From the NCBI GenBank assembly GCA_018857735.1, contig JABMCL010000934.1, positions 268,001 through 332,000 of the forward strand: DNA of 64,000 nt. The letters are read 5' to 3'. Under the pieces are notes generated by a model. The model did not search any database, was not told the DNA's origin, and saw only the letters and a program-made list of their open reading frames with translations. The stretch comes from Alviniconcha marisindica (lineage: Eukaryota > Mollusca > Gastropoda > Provannidae). Shown piece after piece: positions 1 to 9,979 of the stretch (within the stretch, counting starts at the first letter, position 1; each line of letters starts with the position of its first letter). Position numbers and translations under genes: made by a program.

Positions 1-293
1 TAAAAACTGCGTTGATGTGTTAACCTCCTTGAGTGGGGGTTGATTTACATTGTGCCATATTGTTTGTTTTGTGCATGAGTTTTGTTATCTAGATGATGAG
101 CTAAGCAGGTTGTAGCATAATACTAATTGTTTTTTAGAGCCTGTATTGTTGTCTGTATTGTTGTCTGCAAGTCTCTACTCTGGCCAGCAGAGGTGTTTGC
201 TGCATGTTTTGTGTTGTGTTGTTGTTATCTAGTTCAGCAGGTTCATGCTCGGTGCTACTTACTTTGGGCAGAGTATGCATTGTGCTTTACAAG
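1..293. other. intron sequence upstream of the first visible Tudor exon
   Basis: No coding exon or repeat is recognisable here. The short open frames overlap the next exon or have no coding character. The stretch is read as the end of an intron of the TDRD-family gene; earlier exons should lie to the left of the window. Confidence 0.4.
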
Positions 294-434
294 TGGCCCC
301 GTGCCAGGGTGAAGAATGGCCAGCAGAGGCGATTGCCCAGCTGAGAGAAAAGTTCCTGGAACAAGCGTGCACCATCACACCACTCCACAAAGCCGGCCCC
401 ATCACAGAGGTCGCTCTTGTTCGCCACAGTGGGG
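294..434 (+). CDS. Tudor-family exon 1 of window: C-terminal nuclease-like part of eTud A
   Basis: The exon encodes residues 1-46 of the visible product, including GEEWPAEAIAQLREKF and ITEVALVRHSGG. This is the pattern found just after a Tudor barrel: an acidic-W turn, a helix, then a beta strand. The acceptor is TTTACAAG before 294 and the donor is GGGG|GTAGGG. The intron enters in phase 1 directly before the same structural point where exon 15320-15529 begins (GISPPSGDGW), which supports this boundary. It leaves one base that is completed by exon 1327-1414. The barrel of this unit must be encoded by exons to the left of the window. An alternative acceptor at 307 (GCCAG) is possible. Confidence 0.75.
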
Positions 435-1326
435 GTAGGGTTGTTGCATTGAGCTCATTCATTCTTTTGTGCATCCTGTGGTTGGATCATTTTTCACACA
501 AATGAGCCTGTTAACGCGTGCATGCTAGTTGCTACACAAAACAAGCCTGGTGCTAGTTGGTGCATTTACTCCGAAGGTTTTGTATAACCTTTAACTCATT
601 TCACCCGGCGCCCAACTCAGAGTCGGGCACCGCTGACTCAGTCAGGTGCAGAAACATGTTTCATCAGATTGGTGTTTGAAGTCTATGCACACTAATGAAA
701 GAAGAAGGTAACTTCAAACCACTTCCTTCAGCTATTCTCATGTGCCGCAGTCAGAGTGAATTTTGTTGAATTTCTTTGTATCTTACATATTTCTGCAACG
801 TCATGAGGAAGCACCAACACTACACAGTCAGGGAGGTTTTAGCGAGGTGTTTGTTGATGAGAACGGTGATTTTGATCCAGATGTTGCTGATTCTTTATCA
901 TATATATGCGAGCAAGTGAGCAAAACTGGTCGGCAAGATAGCGTGGAAATAACAGTTTTCAGACTCTCTTCAGTGCTGAAAATACAGTAGTACTAGTAAC
1001 ACCTCAGATATCCGTTCTTGATCTTTGACCAATTGCTGAAAGACAGTAAAGATCGAGCAGTGTGTGCAAACTTTGGTAGCTCTACCTCATGCAGAAGTGG
1101 AGGTGAGCTCTAAACACAGTGGCTGTGGTTTTTGAGCAGCGAGGCAAAAAATGCCCCGGCAGCGGAGGCTGCACAAGCAGTAAAGCCTCCAGGTTGAAAG
1201 GGTTAATATAATTTTTTATATAAAAAATGCAGAGTTCCTGGTTGGGACTGTTTGGGGTGTGGCTCAGAAGAGCCACAGTGTGTCCCTTTTCTCACACCGC
1301 AACACTGAAACTTGGTTTGCACACAG
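435..1326 (+). other. intron, mostly unique sequence
   Basis: I see no repeat array or element. An open stretch at 828-915 is bounded by fair splice signals but its phase does not fit the flanking exons (see rejected items). Confidence 0.5.
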
Positions 1327-1414
1327 CTCTGGATGGGACGGAGTTCCTGATTGAGAATGGCTTGGGTGTTGCACAGAAGGCAGAGCCAGCCCCTCACTCC
1401 ACTACTCAACAAAG
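1327..1414 (+). CDS. Tudor-family exon 2 of window: end of eTud A
   Basis: The exon encodes LDGTEFLIENGLGVAQ and then a short polar linker. This matches the closing segment of an eTud nuclease-like lobe, where a G-x-x-L-I-x-x-G-L motif is typical. The acceptor TTTGCACACAG and donor CAACAAAG|GTACGC are good. Its first two bases complete the codon begun at 434, and its last two bases are completed by 4675, so both phases fit. A GTG-triplet tract begins seven bases into the following intron. Confidence 0.8.
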
Positions 1415-1420
1415 GTACGC

Positions 1421-1453
1421 GGTGGTGGTGGTGGTGGTGGTGGTGGTGGTGGT
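1421..1453 (+). repeat. GTG trinucleotide microsatellite
   Basis: About eleven GTG triplets lie immediately after the donor of exon 1327-1414. A second short GTG tract lies at about 1533-1551. Confidence 0.95.
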
Positions 1454-1721
1454 TGTTGAGTGTTACTTTACGTCCACAGAAACCGTAGGCTTATTAGGGA
1501 CGGGAGCCCAGGACGTCCACCTCGACTTTCACAGGTGGTGGTGGTGGTGGTTGAAAGCTTTTATTATTTATATGGTGCTGTTCTCTGCCCTTGAGCAGAC
1601 TCGCTGCACTCTTGTTGCGTGTGATTTTTAATGAATGACTATCTTTTGGGAGTGCATTTTGAATAGCCATTCAAGTGATGTACTTAAGCACTGTTTGGCT
1701 GTTACGTGCTGTGGTCTCGGC

Positions 1722-2586
1722 ACTTGTTCTGTGTGCACCATACAGCCATGCACATGTTCTATGTACATCATACAGCTGTGCACATGTTCTGTGTACACCA
1801 TGCACTTGTTCTGTGTGCACCATACAACCATGCACATGTTCTACGTGCATCATACAGCCATGCACATGTTCTGTGTGCACCATGCACTTGTTCTGTGTGC
1901 ACCATACAACCATGCACATGTTCTACGTGCATCATACAGCCGTGCACATGTTCTGTGTGCACCATGCACATGTTCTGTGTGCACCATACAACCATGTACA
2001 TGTTCTACGTGCATCATACAGCCACGCACATGTTCTGTGTGCACTATGCACATGTTCTGTGTGCACCATGTAACCATGCACATGTTCTATGTGCACCATA
2101 CAGCCATGCACATGTTCTGTGTGCACCATGCACATGTTCTGTGTGCACCATACAGCCATGCACATGTTCTGTGTGCACCATGCACATGTTCTACATGCAC
2201 CATAAAGCCATGCACATGTTCTGTGTGCACCATACAGCCATGCACATGTTCTGTGTGCACCATGCACTTGTTCTGTGTGCACCATACAACCATGCACATG
2301 TTCTACGTGCACTATACGGCCATGCACATGTTCTGCGTGCACCATACAACCATACGTGCACTCTACGGCCATGCACTTGTTCTGTGTGCACCATACAGCC
2401 ATGCATATGTTCTGTGTGCACCATACAACTATGCATATGTTCTGTGTGCACCATACAACCATGCATATGTTCTGTGTGCACCATACAGCCATGCACATGT
2501 TCTGTGTGCACCATACAACCATGCATATGTTCTGTGTGCACCACACAACCATGCACATGTTCTGTGTGCACCATACAACCATGCAC
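1722..2586 (+). repeat. minisatellite, about 30-bp unit with 22-bp variants
   Basis: Units contain CATGTTCTGTGTGCACCATA followed by CAACCATGCA or CAGCCATGCA. Shorter units lack the CATACA part. The array is intronic. Every frame stays open because the unit has few stop codons; the long frames on both strands (up to 335 codons) are Cys/His-rich artefacts. Confidence 0.95.
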
Positions 2587-2639
2587 CAGTGTTCAGTGTC
2601 ACTTCATTTGAAGACACATACATAGGGTGCATGTGGGTT

Positions 2640-2842
2640 TAACTGTAACATACCACCACATTTGGCAGAATGACTGGGATCTTTTATGTGCTACTGTGGT
2701 AACATGGGGGTGGAACAGATACTGGAATGAGTTGGCACAGAAAGTTGACCCTGGAGAAGAAATTCTCCTTCTGGGACTTGAACACCTTTTGATCGTGAGT
2801 CAAATGCGCTACCATTGAGCTATCCCTACTCCCCTGCTAGGT
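2640..2842 (-). mobile_element. tRNA-derived SINE, minus orientation
   Basis: Read on the minus strand, a tRNA-like head carries an A box (TAGCTCAATGGTAG, 2822-2809) and a B box (GTTCAAGTCCC, 2783-2773), the two internal RNA polymerase III promoter elements. The body follows, with ACAGTAGCACATAAAAGATC, a phrase I associate with gastropod SINEs. No target duplication was identified. It sits inside the TDRD intron, antisense to the gene. Confidence 0.8.
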
Positions 2843-2994
2843 GATGAGAAATTATCAGCCCTCCATTTTTTTCTGGTTCATCTCACTCAAAATGGAGCAG
2901 AATGGCTATGCTTTTGTTCTGAAAACAGCATTTCTGTCTTTTTTTAAGGGGGTAAAGATTTGCTGTCTTTCCACTTTCATCTAGTTCTGTGCTT

Positions 2995-3960
2995 TTTTGT
3001 ATTGCCAGGCTTTCTCCAGTCTCATGAAGTTCTGTCCTACACTGTATTGTCACACTTCCTCCATTCTCACAAAGTTCTGTCCTACATTGTATTGTCACAC
3101 TTTTTCCGGTCTCATAAAGTTTTGTCCTATGTTGTATTGTCACACTTCCTCCATTCTCACAAAGTTCTGTCCTACGTTGTGTTGTCACACTTTTTCCAGT
3201 CTCATAAAGTTTTGTCCTATGTTGTATTGTCACACTTTCTCCATTCTCACAAAGTTCTGTCCTACATTGTATTGTCACACTTTTTCCGGTCTCATAAAGT
3301 TTTGTCCTATGTTGTATTGTCACACTTTCTCCAATCACACAAAGTTCTGTCCTACGTTGTATTGTCACACTTTTTCCGGTCTCATAAAGTTTTGTCTTAT
3401 GTTGTATTGTCACACTTTCTCCAATCTCACACAGTTCTGTCCTACGTTGTATTGTCACACTTTTTCAAGTCTCATAAAGTTTTGTCCTATGTTGTATTGT
3501 CACACTTTCTCCATTCTCACAAAGTTCTGTCCTACGTTGTATTGTCACACTTTTTCCGGTCTCATAAAGTTTTGTCCTATGTTATATTGTCACACTTTCT
3601 CCAATCTCACAAAGTTCTGTCCTACGTTGTATTGTCACACTTTTTCAAGTCTCATAAAGTTTTGTCCAATGTTGTATTGTCACACTTTCTCCATTCTCAC
3701 AAAGTTCTGTCCTATGTTGTATTGTCACACTTTTTCAAGTCTCATAATGTTCTTTCCAACATTGTATTATTGCACTTTCTCCAGTCTCATAAAATTTTGT
3801 CCTACGGTGTATTGTCACACTTTTTCCAGTCTCAGAAACTTTTGTCCTACATTATATTGTTGCACTTTTTCCATTCTCATGAAGTTCAGTCCTATGTTGT
3901 ATTGTCACACTTTCTTCAGTCTGTAAAGTTATTTACTATGTTGTATTATCACAGTTTCTC
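2995..3960 (+). repeat. minisatellite, 45-bp monomer in 90-bp higher-order dimers
   Basis: Monomers contain CTCACAAAGTTCTGTCCTAC or CTCATAAAGTTTTGTCCTAT, then GTTGTATTGTCACACTTT. The two types alternate regularly through most of the array, so a 90-bp dimer was amplified after the types diverged. About 21 monomers are present. The last few at the right side are more diverged. Confidence 0.95.
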
Positions 3961-4099
3961 CTTTCTTATAAAGTTCTGGAGTTGCATTCATGGCCAACTG
4001 TCTGCTGTAGTGCCTACCAGCTGAGTAAATCATAAAAATGCAATTCATGGCCTGCCCAGCATTACTCAGCACTTGCTATTTTTTGACTGTTAAGGTGAA

Positions 4100-4674
4100 A
4101 TCAGGTGTTCAGCACTGCTAAGCACTTACTTTTTTTTGACTGTTCAGGTAAAATCAGGTGTTCAGCACTACTAAGCTCTCGCTATTTATCGACTAGGTAA
4201 AATCAGGTGTTCAGCACTGCTAAGCTCTTGCTATTTATCGACTGTTCAGGTAAAGTCAGGTGTTCAGCACTACTAAGCTCTTGCTATTTATTGACTGTTC
4301 AGGTAAAATCAGGTGTTCAGCACTACTAAACTCTTGCTATTTATTGACTGTTCAGGTAAAATAAGGTGTTCAGCACTACTAAGCTCTTGCTAATTATTGA
4401 CTGTTCAGGTAAAATCAGGTGTTCAGCACTACTAAGCTCTTGCTATTTATTGACTGTTCAGGTAAAATCAGGTGTTCAGCACTACTAAACTCTTGCTATT
4501 TATTGACTGTTCAGGTAAAATCAGGTGTTCAGCACTACTAAGCTCTTGCTAATTATTGACTGTTCAGGTCAAATCAGGTGTTCAGCACTACTAAGCTCTT
4601 GCTATTTATTGACTGTTCAGGTAAAATCAGGTGTTCAGCACTACTAAGCTCTTGCTATTTTATTGACTGTTCAG
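4100..4674 (+). repeat. minisatellite of about 53 bp whose unit carries the 3' splice site of exon 4675
   Basis: About eleven units each contain TATTTATTGACTGTTCAG, usually followed by GTAAAATCAGGTGTTCAGCA. The genuine acceptor of the next exon is the last copy of TATTGACTGTTCAG, at 4661-4674, directly joined to coding sequence. Most earlier units therefore repeat the branch-point, pyrimidine and AG context of the real acceptor, and most also show an AG|GTAAAA donor-like sequence. Confidence 0.95.
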
Positions 4675-4863
4675 GGTGATGGTTGCCAGTGTTCCCAGTG
4701 TTACCCAGCAGCTGCGTGTGGGTCAGCGAGTGAATGTGGTGTTTCTGGACACCACCGGTCCCACAGACATCTTTATACGCATATGCAGCTTGGAAAAGGC
4801 CTTCCAGGACTTCAGTGCTACTATGGTGGCAAACTACAATGATTCCCCGGAAATCCCATACAT
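4675..4863 (+). CDS. Tudor-family exon 3 of window: linker and N-terminal lobe of eTud B
   Basis: The exon encodes residues 77-138, including VGQRVNVVFLDTTGPTDIFI and CSLEKAFQDFSATMVANYN. This is the strand-strand-helix region that precedes a Tudor barrel in eTud units. The acceptor is GACTGTTCAG before 4675 and the donor is CATACAT|GTGTGT. Phases fit on both sides: two bases come from 1414, and two bases are completed by A6431. Both ends lie in minisatellites: the upstream array carries copies of the acceptor, and the last 32-33 coding bases plus the donor are repeated downstream. The donor is not a strong one, so the exact exon end is slightly uncertain. Confidence 0.8.
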
Positions 4864-5125
4864 GTGTGTATTAATCATTATGTATGAATCATTAACTACA
4901 ATGATTCCCCGGAAATACCATACATGTGCATATTAATCATGTATTAATCATTAACTACAGTGATTCCCCGGAAATACCATACATGTGCATATTAATCATT
5001 ATGTATTAATAATTAACTATAATGATTCCCCAGAAATACCATGCATGTGCGTATTAATCATTATGTGTTCATCATTAACTACAGTGATTCCCCGGAAATA
5101 CGATACATGTGTGTATTAATCGTTA
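4831..5125 (+). repeat. five-copy repeat of about 62 bp spanning the exon end and its donor
   Basis: The first unit starts inside coding sequence (AACTACAATGATTCCCCGG) and crosses the splice donor (CATACAT|GTGTGT). Four further copies follow, starting near 4894, 4955, 5015 and 5077, each with the exon-derived part and a GTGCAT, GTGCGT or GTGTGT donor-like sequence. Use of the second donor (4926) would add 62 bases and shift the frame. Confidence 0.95.
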
Positions 5126-5262
5126 TGTGCTGACCGGTGGTGGGCATGTCAAATACATTAATGTTGCAGTTTTACCAAACACTGTAAAATGCCACTTCGC
5201 AAGATGGTAGTATTCAGTGAGCTGTACCCATTCTTACCACAGTCAGTGCCATTGTCCCACAG

Positions 5263-5445
5263 TGAGGTACTGTGAACACAGAAATGACTGTCTCTTCTGT
5301 TCAAAACCCAGAGATGACATGTTCTGCCTTTAAAGCCTGGTGTAGGTCAGAACATAGCCATACATGCTTCACCCACTGCCGGGATTTTCTTCCTGGGGCT
5401 AATTTTGACCTTTTCAGTCCACCCAGATCCTTTTCTTACTTTTTA
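5263..5445 (+). mobile_element. dispersed repeat family, copy 1 of 4
   Basis: The sequence from GAGGTACTGTGAACACAGAA through GCCTGGTGTAGGTCAGAACA and CATGCTTCACCCACTGCCGG recurs at 32316, 33416 and 36030 in the same orientation. It resembles a SINE body or tail, but I see no Pol III boxes in this copy. The family is unnamed here. Confidence 0.75.
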
Positions 5446-5464
5446 AATGCATAAGTTCTGGCTA

Positions 5465-5720
5465 ACACATTTTTATGTGTAGCCCCTGAGAATAAACTAG
5501 GTCATCCTGCTAACAGTTTCCTGTGTAGCCCCAGAGAATAAACTAGGTCATCCTGCTAACACAATTTCCTGTGTAGCCCCCGAGAATAAACTAGGTCATC
5601 CTGCTAACAGTTTCCTGTGTAGCACCGGAGAATAAAATAGGTTGTCCGGAAAATTTAAACTAGGTCATCCTGCTAACACAGTTTCCTGTGTAGCCTAGGA
5701 GAATATAATAGGACATCCTG
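5465..5720 (+). repeat. short tandem repeat, about 50-60 bp, four to five copies
   Basis: Units contain CCTGTGTAGCCCCAGAGAAT followed by AAACTAGGTCATCCTGCTAA. The copies are imperfect and one holds a small insertion near 5640. Confidence 0.9.
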
Positions 5721-6430
5721 CTTACAGTCACAAGCCATTTAAGCAGTCCCATGTTGAGTGCCAACAGAATATAAATAGGTACCAGAACATCTTGTGCATT
5801 CATAGGTAGATTGATGGTTGGTTTTTGACATTCTAACAGCAGACTTGTGATTTAGTGACAGGTCTAAACTGGTGTAAAAGAATTTCATGAGATGACCCGA
5901 TGCTGTTGATAGTAAGTTAAAATCCAAGAACTAACCATCAGTGCCCTTGACCACATTTTAAGGTCACAGCAGCATCATACAGTTGGTCTATTTCTGAGAG
6001 TTTTTATCTCATCCACCTAAAACTTTCTTTGAAAACCCTTCTTTCTTTTTTTTAACGCATAGACTAGTTCATAGCATCAGACGTGTACTCCTTTTTATTT
6101 ACTTTGGCTGCGTGAAAGGGAGATAATGATGCAGTTTCTGTCTCAACAAAAGCTGCAACATTTTCTTTGGATTTTTCTTGGACACTTTTGTGGTGATGTC
6201 TTTCCATTTTTAATCAAAGGAAGGGGTGGTAATTATTGGTAAACTGCAGAGGCGCAGGGGTTTTAAATTCTGAATGGCGTACATAACAAATTTTGTGTCT
6301 AAAGAGGAAATTAAAGATATTTTCTGTTAAATTGATGAAATAAAATACTTGGTTTACAAGTAAGGGGTGAACTTCATAATGTAGCTGCCCCCTTCTGTCG
6401 CTTGATGTTTAGCTCTTCACTTTGTTACAG
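5721..6430 (+). other. intron, unique sequence
   Basis: No repeat or gene is recognisable. The stretch ends with a good acceptor, TTTGTTACAG, before exon 6431. Confidence 0.6.
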
Positions 6431-8511
6431 ACCCATTGTGGGAGAACTGGTTGTGGGTCGATTTTCCGTCGACAAGAGCTGGTACCGTGCCGAGGTGTTG
6501 GAGATTGCCCATGAAAAGAAAGAAGCGTCTCTCTTCTATGTGGACTTTGGCAACAGGGAGCAGCTGCCATTCCAAGAGCTGCGTGCTCTCAAGCCAGAGT
6601 TTGCTGCCACTCCTATCCATGGTTTCCGCTGTGCTGTCGGTGGCATCTGCGCTCCAGCTGGGGGGCAGTGGAGGGATGAAGACACTGCAGTCTACATCAC
6701 CTGTCTTCAGAAATACCTGATGCAGGAAGAGGACATTCCAAGGTGCTGTGTGCTAGTGGAGTCTGTGGCGGACAAGGTGGTGTGGGTGGATGTGGTCAGT
6801 GAGCAGCTGCAGCAAAGCTTGTCAGAGGACTTGTCCCATCAGCTGGAAGGCACTTTGTTGCAGCCACCCATTGAGCCCCAGGTCTTGCCCACATGTCCTC
6901 CCCCTTCCTCCACACCCACGCTTGTCCGGGCAGAGGCTTTGCCCATTCCAGGACTTAAGGAATCCTCACCCTCACCGGGACTGCATGAGCTCTCACCCAT
7001 GCCAGGATTGCAGGAGTCCTCACTGATGTTAGGACTGCAGGAGCTCTTACCCACGCCAAGACCACAGGAGCTCTCACCCATGCCAAGACTACAGGAGTCT
7101 CCACCCACACCAGCACTGCAGGAATCCCCACCCATACCAGGACTGCAGGAGTCCCCACCCACACCAGGACTGCAGGAGTCCCCACCCACACCAGGACTGC
7201 AGGAATCCCCACCCATGCCAGGACTGCAGGAGTCTCCACCCACACCCGGACTGCAGGAGTCCCCACCCATGCCAGGACTGCAGGAGTCCTCACCCACACC
7301 CGGACTGCAGGAGTCTCCACCCATGCCAGGACTGCAGGAGTCCCCACCCATGCCAGGACTGCGGGAGTCTCCACCCATACCAGGACTGCAGGAGTCCTCA
7401 CCCACACCAGGACTGCAGGAGTCCTCACCCACACCCGGACTGCAGGAATCCCCACCCACACCCGGACTGCTGGAGTCTCCACCCATGCCAGGACTGCAGG
7501 AGTCCCCACCCATGCCAGGACTGCAGGAGTCCCCACCCACACCCGGACTGCAGGAGTCTCCACCCATGTTAGGCCTCTCATTGAGCGAGAGCCAGCTTGC
7601 CACTGCTCCTCAAGTACCCACGAGGCTGGAGGTGGCCACCCTCTCCCTTTCGCCTCTCTCTGTGGTGGTTTGTGGCATTCAAGAAATAGTCAGCTGTCAG
7701 GAGTTTTATGTCAATCGGAAGGAGGCAGAGGATGAACTGAATATGCTGCGAGAGAAACTGAACCGCATTTGTGAGGGAGTTGCTGGTGCTCAGCCGGAGG
7801 CTTGCAAGACGGTGTCCCAGGGTGACTTGGTTCTGGTGCAGTTCAGCGCTGACTGTGAGTGGTACCGGGGCCGCGTGGAGCGGGTCTTTGATGACGGCAT
7901 CACCTGCACCGTATTTTTCCTGGACTATGGTAACGCCGAGCGCAAGGCTGTGTCCACCCTCAAGGTTCTTCCTCCTCAGTTCATGAAGCTGCCTGCCCAG
8001 GCCATCATGTGCAAGCTCGCAGGAGTGCCCCCTCCGGTCAGTGAGGAAGTGGAAGTGAGGTTTAAAAGCACCTGCCTGCAGACGGAGGTGGGCATCAAGG
8101 CCGTGGGCAAGCAGGAGGATGGCTACTTTGTGGAGGTCATCACTGCCGACAATCGCTCCATCACCGGCGTCCTAGGCATCAACTCGCAACGCAAAGTGTC
8201 ACAGCGTCAGCCTGTCTCCAGTCTGGATGACCTTTGTCTGCCTTCTGCTTCTGATGGATGCCTATCACCCGTTACTTCTGTGCTGGCTGCTCCTGTGACG
8301 GTTGATGCTGCATCAGTCTTGCTGGACCAAAAGTCCTCAGTTGCGGTGGACCCATCGTCAGCCATGGCGGGGCTGCAGCAGCGCCCTTCCCCCGGGCCCA
8401 GGCGGAGCTGTCTGCAGCAGGCAGCGAGGGAGGCGGAGGTGATGGACAGGGTGGTGGTGATGTACGCCATCAGTCCCAGCCACTTCTACGCCATGGATTT
8501 CCAGCACTACG
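6431..8511 (+). CDS. Tudor-family exon 4 of window: eTud B barrel, proline-rich repeat linker, eTud C
   Basis: This large exon encodes residues 140-832. The barrel of eTud B spans about 143-200, with W156-Y157 in DKSWYRAEV and the FYVDFGN motif at 174-180; its C-terminal lobe follows to about 270. Residues 312-518 are 23 copies of a nine-residue unit like PGLQESPPM. The N-terminal lobe of eTud C then begins (ATLSLSPLSVVVCGI), its barrel has W616-Y617 in CEWYRGRV and FFLDYGN at 634-640, and its C-terminal lobe runs to about 725. The exon closes with the start of eTud D (MYAISPSHFYAMDF). Aromatic residues in these motifs usually form the cage for methylarginine. The acceptor TTTGTTACAG and donor CTACG|GTTAGT fit in phase with both neighbours. 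The repeat leaves the frame intact since each unit is 27 bases. Confidence 0.93.
6948..7568 (+). repeat. coding minisatellite, 27-bp unit, 23 copies
   Basis: Each unit encodes nine residues of the form PGLQESPPx, with x = T, M or I. The outer copies at the left (PGLKESSPS, PGLHELSPM, PRPQELSPM) are the most diverged and the central and right copies nearly identical, as expected for ongoing unequal exchange. All lengths stay in frame. The array forms a Ser/Pro/Glu-rich, probably disordered linker between eTud B and eTud C. Confidence 0.97.
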
Positions 8512-8567
8512 GTTAGTGGGGCAGCTGGTGATTACTCTTTTGTCTGGCTCGCATTCCCTTGATCAGT

Positions 8568-8600
8568 CCCACCCCACCCCACCCCACCCCACCCCACCCA
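8568..8600 (+). repeat. CCCCA pentanucleotide microsatellite
   Basis: Six to seven CCCCA units lie just inside the intron after exon 6431-8511. Confidence 0.95.
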
Positions 8601-8694
8601 CACTAGTCCTTTGCTAGAGTTTGAAATTTATGCTTGGGTTTACTTATAGGACTTAGTGTAATTTTGGACAACTGGGCAGTGTTCTGTTTTGTTA

Positions 8695-9345
8695 ACTTGT
8701 GTGGAAAATGTATGGTGGCCCGTGTTCTTCATTGTTGACTTGTGTGGAAAATGTATGGTGGCCAGTGTTCTGCATTGTTGACTTGTGTGGAAAATGTATG
8801 GTGGCCAGTGTTCTGCATTGTTGACTTGTGTGGAAAATGTATGGTGGCCCGTGTTCTTCATTGTTGACTTGTGTGGAAAATGTATGGTGGCCAGTGTTCT
8901 GCATTGTTGACTTGTGTGGAAAATGTATGGTGGCCAGTGTTCTGCATTGTTGACTTGTGTGGAAAATGTATGGTGGCCAGTGTTCTGCATTGTTGACTTG
9001 TGTGGAAAATGTATGGTGGCCAGTGTTCTACAGTGTTGACTTGTGTGGAAAATGTATGGTGGCCAGTGTTCTGTATTGTTGACTTGTGTGGAAAATGTAT
9101 GGTGGCCAGTGTTCTGCATTGTTGACTTATGTGGAAAATGTATGGTGGCCAGTGTTCTGAATTGTTGACTTATGTGGAAAGTGTATGGTGGCCAGTGTTC
9201 TGCATTGTTGACTTATGTGGAAAGTGTATGGTGGCCAGTGTTCTGCATTGTTGACTTATGTGGAAAATGTATGGTGGCCAGTGTTCTGTATTGTTGACTT
9301 ATGTGGAAAGTGTATGGTGGCCAGTGTTCTGCATTGTTGACTTGC
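8695..9345 (+). repeat. minisatellite, 43-bp unit, about 15 copies
   Basis: Units read GTTGACTTGTGTGGAAAATG, TATGGTGGCCAGTGTTCTGC, ATT. GTGG, CCCG and TTAT variants are grouped, which suggests block duplication. The minus-strand open frames through it cycle through three frames and are spurious. Confidence 0.95.
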
Positions 9346-9669
9346 GTTCATTCTCTCTGAACAGTTTTTAGAACAATATTGACTTCATTTTCATCAGTGT
9401 CGAAAGAAGAAAATAGATGCAGGCAAAAGTTGCAAGTTGGACCACTGTCAGTGTCACCTTTTATCATGGAACAGCCCAATAACCAGACTTCGTGCAAACA
9501 AAATTTGCAGATAATTAACAATATCATACATTGACAATGACAGTGACACGCAGTATGCAGGCACACAACGGTGGAGGAGGGGGGTATTTTGCCATGCAAG
9601 GTTGCACAAATTGTTATCGCACAGACTGTTATGTAGAAGAAACTTGATCGCTTCATTTGTTTCTTGCAG

Positions 9670-9783
9670 CGGCTCAGCACCAGGAGGGAGGTCTAGTCCC
9701 TGAGCTCCAGGCTGTAAATAGTTTGTCACAGCCCTTGACGACCCTGCCGCAAGTGGGCGACCTGCTGTCTGGTCTCTTTGATG
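9670..9783 (+). CDS. Tudor-family exon 5 of window: N-terminal lobe of eTud D
   Basis: The exon encodes residues 834-870, ending LPQVGDLLSGLFD, the segment that leads into a Tudor barrel. Its first two bases complete the alanine codon begun at 8511 and its last base begins the glycine of GQWF in exon 11465. The acceptor is strong (TTGTTTCTTGCAG) and the donor is GATG|GTTAGT. The first intronic bases start a short minisatellite that repeats the donor context, and a partial second copy of this exon lies downstream at 9930. Confidence 0.85.
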
Positions 9784-9929
9784 GTTAGTGGCTTTCTCCT
9801 GCATGGTAAGCAGTGGCTTTCTCCTGCATGGTAAGCAGTGGCTTTCTCCTGCATGGCAAGCGGTGGCTTTCCGCTGCATGGCAAGCGGTGGCTTTCCGCT
9901 GCAGGGTAAGTGGTGGCTTTCTACTGCAG
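9784..9929 (+). repeat. short minisatellite of about 25 bp seeded at the exon 9783 donor
   Basis: The intron begins GTTAGTGGCTTTCTCCTGC. Five to six units follow of the form ATGGTAAGCAGTGGCTTTCT plus CCTGC, so each unit again has ATG|GTAAGC, a donor-like sequence, at the corresponding place. Confidence 0.92.
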
Positions 9930-9979
9930 GCTGTGAACAGTTTGTCACAGCCCTTGAGGACCTGCTGTCTGGTCTCTTT
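9930..9979 (+). pseudogene. partial duplicate of exon 9670-9783
   Basis: GCTGTGAACAGTTTGTCACA and GACCTGCTGTCTGGTCTCTT repeat the central and end parts of the preceding exon, with the middle (ACCCTGCCGCAAGTGGGC) missing. It is preceded by CTACTGCAG and followed by GTAACT, so it could in principle be spliced as an alternative or cryptic exon. No stop occurs in the matching phase. It is most simply a product of the same local tandem duplication. Confidence 0.7.

Noticed and set aside
828..915. Possible exon (QGGFSEVFVDENGDFDPDVA) between TACACAG and CAA|GTGAGC
   Set aside because: Exons 294-434 and 1327-1414 join directly in phase and in protein sense. This segment would need a different incoming phase and would break the frame. 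It could be a decayed or alternative exon.
1722..2586. CRISPR-like regular array
   Set aside because: This and the other arrays are head-to-tail minisatellites with no variable spacers, in an animal genome. No cas genes are present.
1635..2642. 335-codon Cys/His-rich frame
   Set aside because: It is the translation of a 30-bp minisatellite; all frames on both strands are open there.
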